NCBI GenBank assembly: GCA_019671005.1
Contig: CM033726.1
Location: 23,731,962-23,795,961 of the forward strand
Direction of reading: 5' to 3'
DNA length: 64,000 nucleotides
Origin: Hibiscus mutabilis
Lineage: Eukaryota; Streptophyta; Magnoliopsida; Malvales; Malvaceae
Below are positions 44,350 through 57,048 of this stretch, piece after piece. The stretch's first letter is position 1. Every line of letters starts with the position of its first letter. The notes beneath the pieces were generated by a model. The model saw nothing but the letters and a program-made list of their open reading frames with translations. It was not told the DNA's origin and ran no database searches. The translations under genes and the position numbers were made by a program.

Positions 44350-44682
44350 CAACCGTGTGTTCGTAGAGACCGCATGCCCCAATTGGCGTGAAACACGGGC
44401 ATCCCAACATCCTTGAAGATTCACAATGCCGTCGGCACTAAGTTAACGAAGGCATCCTCCTTCTTTGTTAATCCACAATGGCATACAGTGATTGGGAGAA
44501 GAAATCAGAGGCATCAATGTGTTCGTAGAAGCCACATGCCCTAATTGGTATGAAACACGAGCATCTCAACGACCTTAGAGATTCGTAATGCCGTCAGCAT
44601 CGAGTGGACAGAGGCATCCCCATTCTTCGTTAATCTACAATGGCCCAAAACAATTGGGAGAAGAAATCAAAGGTATTTGTGT
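44350..44682 (+). repeat. two tandem copies of a ~166-bp unit
   Basis: TGTGTTCGTAGA, CATGCCC-AATTGG, GAAACACG, AATGCCGTC, TTCGTTAATC-type words and TTGGGAGAAGAAATCA occur in the same order at 44,350-44,516 and 44,517-44,682; the next copy begins and is cut at 44,690. Confidence 0.8.
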
Positions 44683-44689
44683 GTTCGTA

Positions 44690-46165
44690 AGTTAATGGTC
44701 AGTTAACTAAAGATTAGCGGTCGACTAATCAAGGATAGTGGTCGACTATCCGAGGTCACTATAATTGTCAATATATGAGAATTCTATTGTTGAATCTATT
44801 TTTAATGTTTTGGGATTTAAGCATGGAATATACATGATGTTGCATAAGGTTATTATGCTTGATTCGGTTGGAATCATGGAAAAATGCTTTGGTTGTAAGC
44901 ATGTTTTTGGAAAACAAACATATGGTTTTCAAATGGTTTTAATGCATCATTGTTGTATGAGCATCCTCACTAAGCAAGTTTGCTTACGCTCTCTTTTTTC
45001 CTAATGATGCAGAGCATTAAGGTTTCAGGGCAGCAAGAGGCAAGGCTAAGTGATCCAAGGACATTTACAAGTTTGAGTATGAACTCGGTTTATATTTTGG
45101 TTAATAAGGCAATGTGTTCGCCATGGTTTTTGGGAGATGTAATTCTGTTTCCTTATGGTTTTTAAGTTTGTTTCTATGCTGGGTTTTGGGGATGGTTTGA
45201 TGTTGCTAAGTTTGATGTTAACCCTTGCTTATAGTTGTGGATGATTGGTTGCTTAGGTATGCATCTAGAGCCTCCTTGTTGATTGCCATGTTGTAATGGT
45301 TTGAGCAAGTTTATTATGATGTGTTGGTTGTGTTGGCATGTTGCACATGCTGAGAATGGTTTGTTTGGGCATTTTGGTATGTTTGACGAAGTGGTTTAAG
45401 AAGCATGCCTCTAGAGTGATCTTTTAGAAACACGAGTTTGCTTTAGGGTGTTTAATCTTAGTATAGTTGTGAGTTTATATATTTATGGTTGTTTGTATGC
45501 ATGTATGCAAGTTGCTTGGACCCAAATGCATCTAGATTTGAGTGAAAAATTAGCTAAATTTGACATTACAGGCTAGGCGTACCGATACGCGGGGGACCGT
45601 ATCGGTACGTCTAGGCAAATTGGGACGGGGGTGATGATTCGGTACAATTTGTTGTTACTAGAAACCCTTCTTTTTGAAAACAAGCCGCGTACGGAAACCC
45701 TTGCTTACCGTAACGGTACGATATTAAATAAAGCACTAGGGAATTTTGTAAACGAAAAAGTGTACTGGTATGGTGCATGGCGTACTGAAACGAGGCTGCT
45801 ACACTGTATCGATACAGACCATAGCGTATCGATACGGGGACCGTTAATTCTGTTAATGTCATGGAAAGGCTGTTTTGGGTTTCTTTCATTTTAGTCCCTG
45901 GGTCTTGTTTTATCAATTGAATGAGCATGGTTGATCGTATTGAGCTGATTTTTGGCATGTAAGCATGAAATGCATTTAATTAAAGGTTGGTAACTTAAAA
46001 TTGTGAAAAGTCCCTATATATTATTGAAATTGCAATTTAGTCCCTAAATTGCATTTGTGTCCAATTGGATATTGTTTCGATGCCCAAATGTGATGTGTTT
46101 CACCTGTTAACAATATGTACATGTAAGAAAGTAATAATGCATCTAGACAAGATAAAAAGAAAAAA
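44690..46165 (+). repeat. family X LTR, partial copy
   Basis: Matches the 3' half of family X (compare 57,100-58,615): the TATAATTGTCAATATATGAGAA region, TGAGCATCCTCACTAAGCAAG, GTGCAGAGCATTAA, a dyad array, and the GCATCTAGACAAGATAAAA end region. It lacks the 5' half and the last ~120 bp, so it is a fragment. ORFs within are shadows. Confidence 0.75.
45579..45835. repeat. paired GTAYCGRTAC dyads in family X copy 2
   Basis: Pairs start at 45,579/45,599, 45,762/45,782 and 45,806/45,826, all 20 bp apart. More diverged sites lie at 45,636 and at 45,689/45,710 (21 bp). This is the most decayed of the four arrays. Confidence 0.8.
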
Positions 46166-46890
46166 ATGGTTAGGAAAATAATGCGTACAAGATCCAAGGA
46201 CGTTTTTATTACTGCATATGCATGTGTTTAGATGTCTTTTCCTTTCTGTTCTGCTGAGACCCAATACTTCAGTAAAAGCAAACGTGTGCCTGTAGTTTAA
46301 CTGAACCTGGTGGCTCAGAATCTGATAGGGTTCTTTCTGTTTCGTAAATGGCACGCCAAAGTACAAAGTTCTAGAATTATTTTTTATTTTACCCTCCACC
46401 ATACAATGAAACAAAAAGACAATATCTTTAAAAAAATAGCTTTCTAGTGAAAGGATAATTTCAATATCGAAGAACATTCACGATATCAGAGATTCTTTAC
46501 CTGCCTAAAGCAACTGACGCACTGTTAGTAAAAAAAAACTGACGCACTTCTAATAAAAAGTTAAAACTATTTTAACCTTTTTCGCTTTCGCCCTGATTGG
46601 AATTGTATCTTTCGAATATATGATATCGATTATCCATGACTATTGACTTATATTTATGATTTTCTATAATATAAGCATTGCATGCTTCTGGCTATGGAGG
46701 ATTACCATTATTACTGTTTAGTGGTTAATCCTTATCCGTCATCGTGTTGCTGTGAGTCCAGTTTTAGTCATTGTTAGGCAAAGCTCATGATTCATCAATA
46801 TGGAAGTTCCAGTTTTATAGCAATGGGATTTTCGAGCTGTATTAGAATTACCAGAGATCTGATGAGTGCTCCCAGGGGAGAAGTTAGAAA
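46166..46890. other. unassigned spacer
   Basis: Between the family X fragment and the Tekay-2 remnant. The longest frame (46,100-46,477, minus strand) shows no motif I recognise. Confidence 0.35.
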
Positions 46891-46914
46891 TATCATAACG
46901 AGCTTGAAGATATG

Positions 46915-47700
46915 TTAGAAATATCAGTACTACATTTCATCCTCAAACTGATGGTCAGTTAGAAAGGATAATTCAGATACTTGAAGATATGTTAAGAGCT
47001 CGTGTCATTGAATTTGAAGGATCGTGGGAAAAATACTTGTCATTAGCAGAGTTTGTCTACAACAACAGTTATCAGGCAAGTATTCAAATGGCACCTTATG
47101 AAGCTTTATATGGTTGGAAATACAGATCACCACTGAACTGGTTTGAGCTACATGATCATAAGTTAATCAAGCCGGATTTATTGTAAGATACAGAAGAAAA
47201 AGTCAAGATTGTACAAGATAAACTTAAAAAGGCCGCTGATTGACAAAAGGCATATGCAGATTTGAAAATTAAAGATATTCAATTTGAAGTTGAGAAAAAG
47301 TATTCTTGAAAGTTTCTCCGTGGAAGAAAATAATGAGATTTGGCCGTAAAGGAAAGTTAAGTCCTCGATATATTGGACCGTATGAAATTTTGAAGAAAGT
47401 TGGTCTAGTAGCATATCAGTTGGCCCTTCCACCAGAAATGAGTAAGATTCATGATGCTTTCCATGTATCGATGCTTCGAAGATATAGATCTGATCCATCT
47501 CATGTGATTGCTCCGGAAGAAGTTGAGTTACAGTCAGATTTAACATATGAAGAGGAACCGATCAAGATATTATCATATGGTGTCAAAGAATTGAGAAACA
47601 ATCTGATACCATTAGTGAAAGTTCTTTGGCGCAATCACAAAGTGGAGGAACAACATGGGAGACAATGGACGCAATGGAAAAGCAATATTCACACTTGTTT
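46915..47700 (+). pseudogene. Tekay-2 integrase C-terminal half
   Basis: The sequence begins at STTFHPQTDGQLERIIQILEDM, just before the catalytic Glu region, and continues with MAPYEALYG, a GPYEILKKVG (GPF/Y) block, HDAFHVSMLRRYRSDPSH and VKVLWRNHKVEE, the remnant chromodomain. TAA (47,184) and TGA (47,241) stops and frameshifts near 47,300 and 47,650 break it. The first two catalytic Asp residues, RT and RNase H are absent from the window. Its parallel in Tekay-1 is 8,480-9,264. Confidence 0.85.
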
Positions 47701-47752
47701 AAAACAGGTACGTATTGAAAATTCGAGGACGAATTTTCTTAAGAGGAAGAAT

Positions 47753-50727
47753 TGTAATACCCTAAGATTTGCATTGTGACTAAAATGCAAAGAATTAAAA
47801 GTTGGTGGTTTTAGTTCAGTGACTAAAACGTAAAAATTCAAAATTTGGTGGCTAAAGTGAAAAAGTTAGGAAAAGTTCAGGGCCAAGATGGTAATTTCCC
47901 CATTAAGTAATTTTATTCAGTATAAGTGTAGATCAGATCGAATTAAGTACCTTAATGTCAGTTTTTAGAATTAAGATGGGAAAAAGATACTGATATTGGA
48001 TCGAATATAATTGTTAAGCGTGCTTAGGTCAGAGAAATTTTATGATGGGTGACTTTTGGGAAGGTTCCATAAAAGTGATTTTTATCGATATATTTTGGAC
48101 TCAGAAAGAGTAGAGAAGATTCGTATGGATTAAATTCGATAGTTCGAAAAAGGGTAAATCGCAGTAGAAGTATTTTATGAATATCAGTATATCAGATCAA
48201 ATTAAAATTTCAGAGGTTGATTCAAAATGCTATAGAAAAGTCACGAAATATTATTTTGAGAATATTTTATTCTAGTTGGTTGGATTCCAACTAGTTTGGT
48301 TGGATTTTTACTAGTATGGCAAACTAGTAATTATTAAATTAGTTGGAGGACAAAAGAGACTTTTCACCCATATTTTATTAAGGTAATTGATTATTTTTGG
48401 ATAAAATAATATATGTTTTGGAAGATGATTAGTCATAATTCAAGGCTAAAGTAGTCTTTTGACTATTAAGGATTTTTATTATTTTAATATGGTTAACTAT
48501 TATGCCATTTGGCATAATTAAAGACCAAAAATTGGCAAAAATCATCTTCATCTTTCTCCATAGCCGCCGAAAGCTTCCAAGGGTTAGGGGTAAGATTTTC
48601 AACTTGATTTTTAAGCTTCCATGGTTAGATTTAAGCTTGAGTCATGAAATAGGAATTTTATCTTCATCAAATTCTCTATCTTTTGGTATAATTTTTATAC
48701 AAAGTTCATGTCTCTAAGTTGAGTTTGGAGATTTGATTGGATGAAGAGCATGATGTAATTTTGAGTTTTAATGATTTTTCATGTTGGAAACATGCTTGTG
48801 GTGTTGTTCTTATGGCTCAAATGATGAAAATTCCACGGAAAGTCTAGTAGTGACCCTTCGGCTACTTCGTTTAGATGAGGGGAAGTTCTTGCAAAAATTT
48901 GTTTGCTGATGGAAATGATGAGAATGATGTTATATAAGTGTGATTTTATTGTTAGAATGAAGAAATACCTATGTTCTTGAATTATGGAAAATTAGGGTTT
49001 ATGGTAAGTATGGAATTTTAAGGTGTGATTGAAGGAAGAATGGTTCAAAATGATGATATAAGGTGTTTGGAATGAAAATTCCTATTTTTTTGACATTAGG
49101 GACTAAGTTGTAATTTTTGGAAAGTTTAGGAACTTGGTTGTTGAATTTATTTTTGAAGTGTATTGGGTTGAAAAATCAAGTTAAGTGATTTGAATGTTGA
49201 TTTTGAAGTTTATTCTAACTTTGGGACCATTTTTGGAAATTTTGAAAATTCAAGGACCATTATGTAAATTTTTAAAGTTTGGGTCCTAAAGTGTAAATGA
49301 TAAGAAATGTAAGGATTTGGCTTGAAAACGGTGGTTGGAAGCTTAAAAGTGTCATTGAGGGACTAAAATGTAAATTTTAGGAGAAGTTGGAAATTTAAAG
49401 AATAGTATGAGAAATATTGATTCGAATATGGAAAGATGTATCAGATCGAGTTTATGATTAATGGATAGTTATTTATATACTTTCCATTATTGTTTGTGGG
49501 TTGAGTATGTTCTAACATATACTTTGAAATGGTATATGTTATTTGATGTAGATTCGGATAAAAATCAAGATCGTAGTAGAAGACCCGGTAAAGAAAAAGT
49601 TCGAGACTAATCAAAGAGTAAAAGAGGCATTGCAAGGCAAAGGTGAGTGCATACATATTTTTATAATGTATGTTAGTAACATACATATTATAGGAAGACT
49701 TATGATAAGTTGACCTAAAAAGGTAATTATTTTTGAAAGCATTATATGTTTTAGCATGATACTTGATTTTAATTTTTTTAAATGACAACATATTATGAAT
49801 ATTAAAGTACATATTGGAGTATGAACTGCTCTACTATGAATATATTTTATATGATATGGTTATGGAATATATTTGGATTGTTGGCAATTATTACAGGAAA
49901 TGTTTTAATGTTGCCCTTGGTAATAGAAATATGAGTTAGACAATATTGTTGTATACCATTATGAGTCATATGTGTTATTCGACATGTCACTCGTATTCGA
50001 CACTTTGTGTCGCTTGTATTCGATACTTTATTGTGTCGCTTGTTTTCGTCACTTCATTGTGGCGCTTGATTTCGTCATTTAATCATGGCGATTGTAAAGG
50101 ATAGTACTTTTTAGTACTCGACTCGAATATTAGTCACTCGACAGTTACCTTGGGCTATATGATTTCACATGATAGGTATGCTTTATGTTAAAGAATGATA
50201 TGATATACTTTCTTGCATAAACATTCATGCATATTAAAGTATGTGATTTCAAAGATGATTATGTTTTAAAAGTATCATGTAATTGTATATGTTATTTATG
50301 TTACTTACCTTATGCCTCACTGAGTATATTCTCAGCGTGTATTTCTGAATACGCAGGTAATCCAGAGTAGTTGGGCCAAGCTTTTGCATCAGATCCTTTG
50401 AAAGGAAATACGATATTGACAGGTTATTTTCAGTACCTATGGCATCATAGTTTTGTATGTAAATAGTGGCATGTACGAGATAATCTGTCTATTTTGTAAA
50501 ATTATTAAACCGGCCTACCTTGTAATGGTTTTATTTTTATATACTATATGAGATATGGTATGTATAATTAATATGTTTTATATTTAACTTTTTAATATGA
50601 TGAGATTAATATTTATAAGTTAATTGAAAATTTTTTATAGCCCTTATTTTTAAATATAATGATATATAAGTTATTATGACATCTTTGACTCGTGTTCGGT
50701 ATACGGATACGGGAAGGGGGTGTTACA
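47753..50727 (+). repeat. Tekay-2 3' LTR
   Basis: 2,975 bp, TGTAATACCCT...GGGGGTGTTACA, preceded by the purine tract AAGAGGAAGA (47,741-47,750). It shares with the Tekay-1 LTR the start, the GCCTCACTGAGTATAT...CAGCGTGT region and the end, with much divergence between them. Contains a ~28-bp GTCGCTTGT-type repeat at 49,985-50,096. Confidence 0.9.
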
Positions 50728-51079
50728 TAGATATACAAAGGTTTATCTCCTTAGAACTAAAGATGAGGTTAAACATTACTTTCTAGTTTATAAAACAAAA
50801 GTAGAAAATTAGCTTGATAGGAGAATAAAACGTGTTAAATCTGATAGGGGTGGTGAATATGGTTTTAATTTTCTTAAAGAGGTCTATGAAAAGAATGACA
50901 TAATACATGAATACTACGCACCTTATTTTCCTCAACAAAATGGTGATACTGAAAGGAAAATTAGAACTTTAAAAGACATGATGAGTGCTCTATTAATAAG
51001 TTCAGGGTTATCTAATAACATGTGGAGGGAAGCCATTCTTTCGGTAAATCACATTTTAAACTATGTACCTCATAAGAAA
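50728..51079 (+). pseudogene. copia C integrase, N-terminal half of the core
   Basis: Reads YLLRTKDEVKHYF, VKSDRGGEYGF (second catalytic Asp region), IIHEYYAPYFPQQNG and ERKIRTLKDMM (catalytic Glu region), then LSNNMWREAILSVNHILNYVPHKK, where the family X unit begins. A TAG lies near 50,812. The motif order is that of copia integrase, the enzyme that joins element DNA to the chromosome. Confidence 0.85.
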
Positions 51080-52923
51080 TGTAACGCCCCGGTTTTGGGG
51101 CTGGTTAGACGATCCAGTGGGCCAAGTTAGAGATTCGAGTCAAATTCAGGAGCATATATTTTTCTAAAAGTTAAAATTATGGAAAAATGTTTAAAAATCA
51201 TATTTTATTATATTAAAAATATTGGTGGAAGCAATTTTGGAAATCAAACTTTGGAAGGACCACATTTTGGCTAGTGACCAAAATGCAATTTTTGAAAACT
51301 GTTTTAAAAGGTGACCATTTTGTAAAAGTCAAAACTTAGAATTTTTAAGGAGCTATTTTACCATTTGGTCAAATCTGAGTATTCCCTTAATTATGATTAT
51401 TTTAAAATGGTTTTAATTAAAAGAATTAAAAATGATTTAGTTAAAAAGGTAGTTATCTTTCTAAACCACATTTGGACGTAACTTTTCTTTTCTCACATTT
51501 TCTCTCAAAACACTCTCAGCCAAACACTCTTTTTTCCATCAGAGATTTAAGGTAATGATCTTGATTTCTTAACTTCTTGATTTGCTAAATGATTTCTTAA
51601 ATTGTTTTCCACAAATCTTATTGAATTTCTTTGCTTTTCAAGAGGAAAAACCATCCAATTAAGGGGAAACTCATTCATTGGAGGTAAGTTTCGTTCTTCT
51701 CCTCTAATGAAAGGTTCTTTACTGAAATTCCCAAGTTCTTGGCTCTTTACATATGTTTTCTAATAGGTTTTGATTAATTAATTATGGATTTTAGCTTAAT
51801 TGAGGTTTAATTGAAGGATCTTGTGATTTTCGATTTGGATCTATTTTTTCAGTGTTGTAGATTGATTTCAATCTTATTTTGTATGTATTGTAATGTGGAT
51901 AAGTTTTTTTTAATAATGGAATCCCGAAATTGGTTGAATCTCTAATTGTTATGTTTTTAGTTAAGGGTTTTTGGGGTGTTTAAGGTGTTTAATCATTGTT
52001 GGAAGTAAAAGGATGTTGGGAACGAGTTTTTAGATATTAATTGATGAGGTTCAATGTTTCGAATCATTATAGTGTGGCTGGGTTAAGATTGAGTAGTGTT
52101 TGAGGTTGATTTCGGTAAGTTTCAGATGAGTTTTGAGTGGGCATCTTGAGAGCTACAAGATTTTGAGTTGTAACAGAGTATTGGATGCATTTTAATGCAT
52201 GTTTCTGCTGGTTTTATGTGACCAAAACATGGGATAGTCAAGGTGTAGCATCTTGAGGTGGTCCTAGACTTACCGGGAGCTTGTTTCGCGGTAGTAAACA
52301 AGGAGAAGTGAAATTGGTGAGTGGAAATGGTCTTAAAAGTCTTTCAAAGGTTTGAAAGTGGTTTTGGGAGTTTAGGATAATTTTGAAACACTTACCTAAG
52401 CTCAGAAGTAAGTTTCCCTCTTTTGCTCTTCAAAATATCAGTTCGGATATGAGTATGTGTGATTCACTTTTAGTCATAAACATGGTTTGCTTTACCTACT
52501 GTTAATGCATGATTTTAAAGTACATATGCGGTGGCTTAATGGTATATTTAATTCTAGTGAGCATTGGTTTTTATTTCGGTCGAGAATGTGATATTGCTAT
52601 GGCAATGTGATTTGCATATGTGGGGATCTTGTATAATGCATTGTGAAACAGTGAATAAATGGTTTTGTAAATGATATATTGGCTCTGTGACAAGGTGAAA
52701 AAACATTCGGATATAGTTGGCATGCCATAGGATAAAGTGCACTATAATATGGTTAAAAAATGATTGTGGGATTAAGAGTCCTTGAGGTATAGCGGTCGGC
52801 TACCCGGACTATGTTGTTATCACTTGGGTTGAGCGGTCGGTTCCCCTTGTTGATGTAAAGCTTGCGGTCGGCAAGGTTGTAAAGTCATGCGGTCGGCATG
52901 GGGTAGTCTTGATGATGGTCGGT

Positions 52924-54520
52924 TGTTACCTCTCCAAAAGTATTATTTTTATTGCCAATCTTACAATGCTTTTGCTTGTTTTTAGGTGCATTTCGTTGCA
53001 TTAGGATGATAAAACCATGCATTTGCATAAGGAGTTTAGAATTCTGTCTATGCCAGTGTGAAGGGTTGTTTTGTTGGCAATTTTGCAGGTTTGGCATAGG
53101 ATTTGGCCCAGAATAGCAACATAGGAAGGAGCGCCAGAGAGAATGCTGAGTGCTGCTGGCACAGATGGACCAGACAATGCCAAGCACCAGTTGGCAGAGA
53201 AGTGAACTTGATGCCACGCGAAGAAGCTGTTGGACCCCGAAAAAATAGGACATGATCATGCTCCGAAAAAATAGCAATTGGAACAATCTCCAAAAAAATA
53301 GCGTATATGATGGTGCTAAGACTTGTTGGCAAATTCATGCCAAGCTTGGACGCCAAGGCAGCGTCGACAGTATGACATCAGCACTAGCCTGATCAGCACT
53401 CATTCAAATTTGGATAAGAAGATAATCCCTTATCCCTTGGGCAGTTGAAGTTCAAAATTTGAAGAGCTAATCCTATCCCTTCCTCGCACGCCTATTTAAA
53501 CACCAACCAAGCTAGCATTTTAGAGGGGGAGAGCGAACAAGATCGGAGTGAGAAGTTGGTGTATGACGATTGACAACCGGCTGCACCTAGGAAGGGTGGT
53601 TCGACCAGCTTGGCCGAAAAGCCTGGAACTTGAAGGGCTGCATCGATAGACCCCTTCTAGCCCATTCTCTCTTTCAAGTTATTTATTTGTTTTTAATGAT
53701 GATGTATTACGAAAACGTTTGTGGGTTGTTGGTTAAATCCCTCACCATGAACTAATTTAATAGTTGGTGGGAGATGTTTGCGTTGAACGCAATTTTTATG
53801 TTTTAGTTTTTAATAATAAATCTGCCATGGCAATGTTTTCACTACTCGACATACTTTAATATTTCCTAAATACTATGCCAAGCGAGAGCTGGCACTATTG
53901 GCCTATTGTGCCTCAATATCTTAACAGACTTTGGGTGACAATGAATAAGTTGTTGAATACTAAGGAGAGAAGCTTTGAGAAAAGTCGTTCAAGTAGATGA
54001 ACTTACTTCGGGAGTGAAATCTACCCCTTATGAGTATAGATTGGATCTTAATCAAATTGGTTGATTTAAAAGCAAACACTATAGAGATATAGGGGCTTTT
54101 ACATGATCAATTTAGGGCAATGACCATCAAGAGAGGCTTTGCCAATTTTGAATCTGCTCGGCAAACAATGCCAAGACAGGTTGTTATTAAAGGCTGGCAC
54201 GTCATGAATACCGTGAAAACCAGGCATTCCCTGCCAACGCTCATTATTCTTTAAAGCACCTCCCTTCCCAACGTCTTTACTTTACTTTCATTCCTTTTCT
54301 TTTTTTTATTGTTTTCAAAACCAACTTCAAATCAAATCAACTTTTTCTTAAGGCAAGTAACAATCAAGGCAATTGAATTCCAAGTCAATCTCTGTGGGAT
54401 CGATAGTCAGCTTACCTGCTGTATTACTTGCACGCAAAAGACTCATCTTGGCACTGATTTATATTTTTCCAACACATATCTTTTGCCCCTTTTGCCAGCA
54501 TTTCACCTAGAGAGTCTACA
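52924..54520 (+). repeat. Athila remnant 5' LTR
   Basis: Starts TGTTACCTCTCC and ends AGAGAGTCTACA. Its last ~265 bp are repeated at 56,787-57,058. Holds short AAAAAATAG repeats around 53,238-53,305. Minus-strand frames at 52,885-53,356 are not supported as genes. Confidence 0.75.
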
Positions 54521-54524
54521 AGTT

Positions 54525-54543
54525 TTTGGCGCCATTGCCGTGG
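54525..54543 (+). other. Athila primer-binding site region
   Basis: TTGGCGCCATTGCCGTGG, a few bases after the LTR end, close to the TGGCGCCGTTGCCGGGG site of Athila elements. Confidence 0.75.
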
Positions 54544-54635
54544 ATTGCAACGAAATCGATTGTTTTTAAATTCTTACTTGTCTTTCTTTTATTTTTATTT
54601 TTGTTTTTGTTTTTACCTTTTATTTTTGTCGGTGT

Positions 54636-56080
54636 ATGACCAGAACCCATCCTGTGGTGGACGAGTGGCCATACGATCTGGAAATTGAGAAAACCTTGTG
54701 GATGTTAAAAAGAAGATTTCGAGAGATGCAAAACCAAGGTAATTGAGGGAAAGGTGTGGTGAACAATGGAGGAAATCCACTTAATAATGAGATACCACCA
54801 CCACCTATTGTCCCAATTGTTAATAAGAGACCTATTAGAGAACATTCGGCACCAACCATTGACAATTTGATGCCAGGACTTGTTGGCACAGAGACAAACG
54901 CTATCAATTTTGAACTTAAGCCGGTAATGATTCAAACTCTTTTGAATGTAGGTCAGTTTGATGGAACACTCACTGGAGATCCGAGGCAGCATTTGAAGCA
55001 GTTCATGGAGATTTGCCAGCTATTCCAACAATATAGAGTACCTGAAGATACCGTGAAGCTGAAGTTATTTACTTTCTCTTTGAGAGACAGGGCAAAGGCT
55101 TGGCTTAACTCCTTGCCACCTGGCTCAGTTACTTCATGGGCAGACCTATGCTAGAAGTTTTTGACAAGATTCCAGCCGCCAACACTCACTTCTAAGCTGC
55201 GAGGTGAGATCATTACATTCAGGCAGGCTGAGGATGAGACCTTATATGATGTATGGGAACGATTTAAAGACCTGTTGAGGAGGTGTCCTATGCATGGATT
55301 CTTGAATTGGACCTAGATCCAGAACTTTTACAATGGATTGAATGCACAAACGAGGACTGTTGTTGATGCTTCAGCAGTTGGCTCATTGCTTGACAAGACA
55401 TATACTGAGGCTATTGACATTTTAGAGAGGATTGCAATCAATGATTTTGAATATCCTGTTGCGAGACTTGGGACCAGAACTAAAACCAATAGGAAATTTC
55501 AAGTTGACAAACTAACATCCATTCATGCCGAGATTTCCATCCTTACTAGCATGGTAAGAACGTTGCAAAAGAACAACGAGTCCCAGGAATTCAAAGCATT
55601 AGATCCTTTATATACAATTTGTGGAGAGAATCATCATGTGGATGAATGCCCTGCCAACCCTGAATCGGTAAACTTTGTTGGCAATGTTAATCGTTACTAT
55701 AATCCTAACTCCAATACTTATAATGTAGGTTGGAAACAACACCCTAGTTTAGCATGGGGAAATCAAGGAAGTAACCAGTACAGTGCTCAGCGCCAGAATA
55801 CCCAGAGGCAGAATAACACTGCCATGCCACAAAAAGCCCAAACAATTTTCAGTAAGGGCAGAGACTCAACCAAGGTGGCACACTCACAGAGTACATAGAG
55901 AGGAATGATGCCACAGTCCAGAGTTTGGCAGCATCAATGAGAAACTTGGAAGTCCAAATAGGGCAGATTGCAAATGCACTAAGCAATCGACCCCAAGAAA
56001 CATTGCCAAGTGACACAGAAGATGCTTGGCACAAAGAAAATGAGCAATGTAAAGCCATAACTCTTCGGAGCGGTAAGTAG
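54636..56080 (+). pseudogene. Athila gag
   Basis: From ATG 54,636 (MTRTHPVVDEW...) one frame runs to 55,898 with stops at about 54,744, 55,152 and 55,314. It encodes DPRQHLKQFMEICQLFQQYRVPEDTVKLKLF, SLRDRAKAWLNSLPPGSVTSWADL, FKDLLRRCP and FYNGLNAQTRTVVDASAVGSLLDKTYTEAIDILERIA, all typical of Athila gag. After a frame change near 55,895 it continues SMRNLEVQIGQIANALSNRPQ and ITLRSGK. A degenerate Cys-His motif (CGENHHVDEC) lies near 55,620-55,650. Gag would form the particle; the stops make this copy inactive. Confidence 0.88.
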
Positions 56081-56540
56081 TGTGAGGTGGAGAGGGCTGC
56101 CAAGCATCCAGTTAACTGCCAAATCAAGAAGCCAACACCAACAGATAATCCCAGTGAAGCAGGAAAAAGCAACTTAAAGCAGATGATGCCAACACCGATG
56201 CTAGACAGCATACCAATGTCAGCACTGATGCCAGCACTGCCTTGGCAAAGCCAACAGCGTCGGCATATGTTTATCTGCCACCATTATTTCCAGCAAGACT
56301 TCAAAAGCATAAGCAAGACCAGCAATTCAAGCACTTCTTGGAGGTTCTTAAGCAATTGCAAATCAACATTCCATTGGTAGAAGCCCTTGAACAAATGCCC
56401 AACTATGTCAAATTTATGAAAGACATTCTGTCCAAAAAGAGGAAGTTGAGAGACTTTGAAACTGTTGCTCTAACCGAATGATACAGTTCCATGATCCTAA
56501 ACTGATTGCCACCAAAGCTGAAAGATCCATAAAGTTTCAC
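56081..56540 (+). pseudogene. Athila gag-protease linker
   Basis: Frames 56,087-56,481 include YLPPLFPARLQKHKQDQQFKHFLEVLKQLQINIPLVEALEQMPNYVKFMKDILSKKRKL, the conserved block before the Athila protease. Several frame changes occur. Confidence 0.8.
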
Positions 56541-57048
56541 TATTCCCTGTGCCATTGGCAACAAATTCATGGGCAAGGCACTGTGTGACCTAGGAGCCAG
56601 CATCAACTTGATGCCAATGTCAGTTTTTCGAAAGCTTGGTATAGAAGCAAGACCTACCACGGTGACGCTTCAGCTGGCAGACCGATCCTATGCACATCCC
56701 AAGGGTAAGATTGAGGATGTGTTGCTAAAGGTAGACAAATTTATTTTTCCAGCTGATTTTATCATTTTGGATTATGAGGCTGATCTTGCCAACGTCTTTA
56801 CTTTACTTTACTTTACTTTCATTCCTTATCTTTTTTTATTATTTTCAAAACCAACTTCAAATCAAATCAACTTTTTCTTAAGGCAAGTAACAATCAATGC
56901 AATTGAATTCCAAGTCAATCTTTGTGAGACCGATACTCAGCTTACCAGTTGTATTACTTGCAGACCGTGTATACTTGCACGCAAAAGACTCATCTTGGCA
57001 CTGCTTTATATTTTTCCAACACATATCTTTTGCCAGCATTTCACCTAG
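56541..57048 (+). pseudogene. Athila protease fused to LTR sequence
   Basis: KALCDLGASINLMPMSVFRKLG gives the aspartic protease active site (D-L-G instead of D-T/S-G), as in other Athila proteins, followed by PTTVTLQLADRSYAHPKG, VLLKVDKFIFPADFIIL and DYEADL. From about 56,787 the frame reads into 3' LTR sequence, so its last ~85 residues are not protein-derived. The junction falls in CCAACGTCTTTACTTTAC, which also occurs in the 5' LTR (near 54,268). This suggests a deletion between short repeats removed pol and most of the 3' LTR. Confidence 0.85.

Larger units (their letters stand above)
46891..50727 (+). mobile_element. Tekay-2: 3' part of a second Tekay-type gypsy element
   Basis: Left-truncated. 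It keeps the integrase C-terminal half, polypurine tract and 3' LTR. Its sequence differs clearly from Tekay-1, so it belongs to a related subfamily. It is inserted in copia C, whose integrase coding resumes at 50,728. Confidence 0.85.

Noticed and set aside
46100..46477. 125-codon minus-strand frame as a host gene
   Set aside because: No motif, no flanking signals, and it overlaps the end of a family X fragment.
52885..53356. Three overlapping minus-strand frames of 60-133 codons
   Set aside because: Inside the Athila 5' LTR, with overlapping alternatives and no recognisable domain.
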